Assembly (NCBI GenBank): GCA_050742535.1
Contig: JBOGIQ010000126.1
Location: forward strand, 1-14,859
Origin: Gp6-AA40 sp050742535
Lineage (GTDB): Bacteria > Acidobacteriota > Vicinamibacteria > Vicinamibacterales > UBA2999
DNA: 14,859 bases
Reading direction: 5' to 3'
Shown here: one piece after another, positions 14,624 to 14,859 of the stretch
How positions within the stretch are numbered: position 1 is the first letter of the stretch
How the letters are laid out: each line of letters starts with the position of its first letter
Translations under genes and position numbers: made by a program
The notes under the pieces: generated by a model
Told to the model about the DNA's origin: nothing
The model's input: the letters and a program-made list of their open reading frames with translations, nothing else
Databases searched by the model: none

Positions 14624-14859
14624 TCAGCGGGTCGGCTGTCGATAGGAGCGTCGCTCGGGTGGCAGGTAATACTCTTCCAGAGACGCGGGCGGCTGAGCGA
14701 AGAATCCGAGCTTCTGACGCACCTGATCGCTGACGCCGGTGAGATCCATTCCGGCCATCGCCCTCGGGATGTCAATCCGCTGCTTCATATAGGGACGGCA
14801 CGCGTTGATGGTGAGCGCATGACGCCAGCGCGCGGTGGTATTGACGGCGCCAGCATGCC
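14624..14859 (-). CDS. Phytanoyl-CoA dioxygenase (PhyH)-like Fe(II)/2-oxoglutarate oxygenase, C-terminal part
   Basis: The leftward frame is open from the window edge to a TGA at 14626-14624 and gives the last 77 residues. It begins HAGAVNTTARWRHALTINAC, continues RPYMKQ and ends near PPERRSY. This is the C-terminal signature of PhyH enzymes: the distal iron-binding His, then 'N.T...R' with the 2-oxoglutarate-binding Arg, then 'R.ALT......PYM'. The proximal HxD motif lies outside the window. The gene leads into the second glycosyltransferase with a 4-nt gap, so it belongs to the same operon. Hydroxylation of a sugar, lipid or small precursor is plausible; the substrate is unknown. Confidence 0.75.
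   Translation of the reverse strand, partial: HAGAVNTTARWRHALTINACRPYMKQRIDIPRAMAGMDLTGVSDQVRQKLGFFAQPPASLEEYYLPPERRSYRQPTR

Noticed and set aside
14620..14775. TTG start of the second GtrB-like protein at 14775
   Set aside because: It would overlap the dioxygenase coding end by about 150 nt with non-homologous sequence. GTG 14619 fits the family N-terminus.

Overview
The window is a surface- or secreted-glycan biosynthesis locus from a high-GC bacterium. Coding is dense, with many 4-nt ATGA/GTGA stop-start overlaps, GTG starts and long antisense shadow frames. There are no rRNA, tRNA, mobile-element or CRISPR signals. The host is probably Gram-negative; an environmental Acidobacteriota-like or proteobacterial genome would fit, but nothing here fixes the taxonomy and that is a low-confidence guess.

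Layout. Bases 1-117 hold the 5' end of a leftward gene that resembles the N-terminus of a NUDIX hydrolase. Bases 118-289 are a divergent regulatory region with a near-consensus rightward sigma70 promoter (TTGACG, 17 nt, TATACT). From 290 to 11424 a rightward operon of ten genes follows: UDP-glucose/GDP-mannose-type 6-dehydrogenase, GDP-mannose 3,5-epimerase-like enzyme, a 49-residue DUF5989-like membrane peptide, a GtrB/DPM-like glycosyltransferase with two C-terminal membrane segments, an AsnB-type amidotransferase, two SAM methyltransferases, a polytopic GT-C-like membrane protein, a third methyltransferase, and a second GT-C-like protein paralogous to the first. From 14859 down to 11451 a second, convergent operon runs leftward: the C-terminal end of a PhyH-type Fe/2-oxoglutarate dioxygenase, a second GtrB/DPM-like glycosyltransferase, a methyltransferase, a PglD/NeuD-like hexapeptide acyltransferase, and a fifth methyltransferase. 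The two operons meet with 26 nt between stop codons.

How the genes may work together (inference). The dehydrogenase and epimerase would make unusual nucleotide sugars: a uronic acid, and an L-galactose/L-gulose-type sugar or a derivative. AsnB could amidate a uronate carboxyl. The two GtrB/DPM-like enzymes would load sugars onto polyprenyl phosphate at the inner face of the membrane. The two GT-C-like proteins would then transfer those sugars on the outer face. Five dissimilar methyltransferases, one acyltransferase and one dioxygenase would decorate the sugars or the lipid. No flippase, polymerase, chain-length regulator or export gene lies in the window, so the locus continues beyond it or relies on others.

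Most notable points: the epimerase keeps the plant GDP-mannose 3,5-epimerase catalytic residues at identical spacing; the two GT-C paralogues share two invariant Asp residues in a gapless 95-residue block; and a hairpin in the leftward operon presents a ribosome binding site in its loop.
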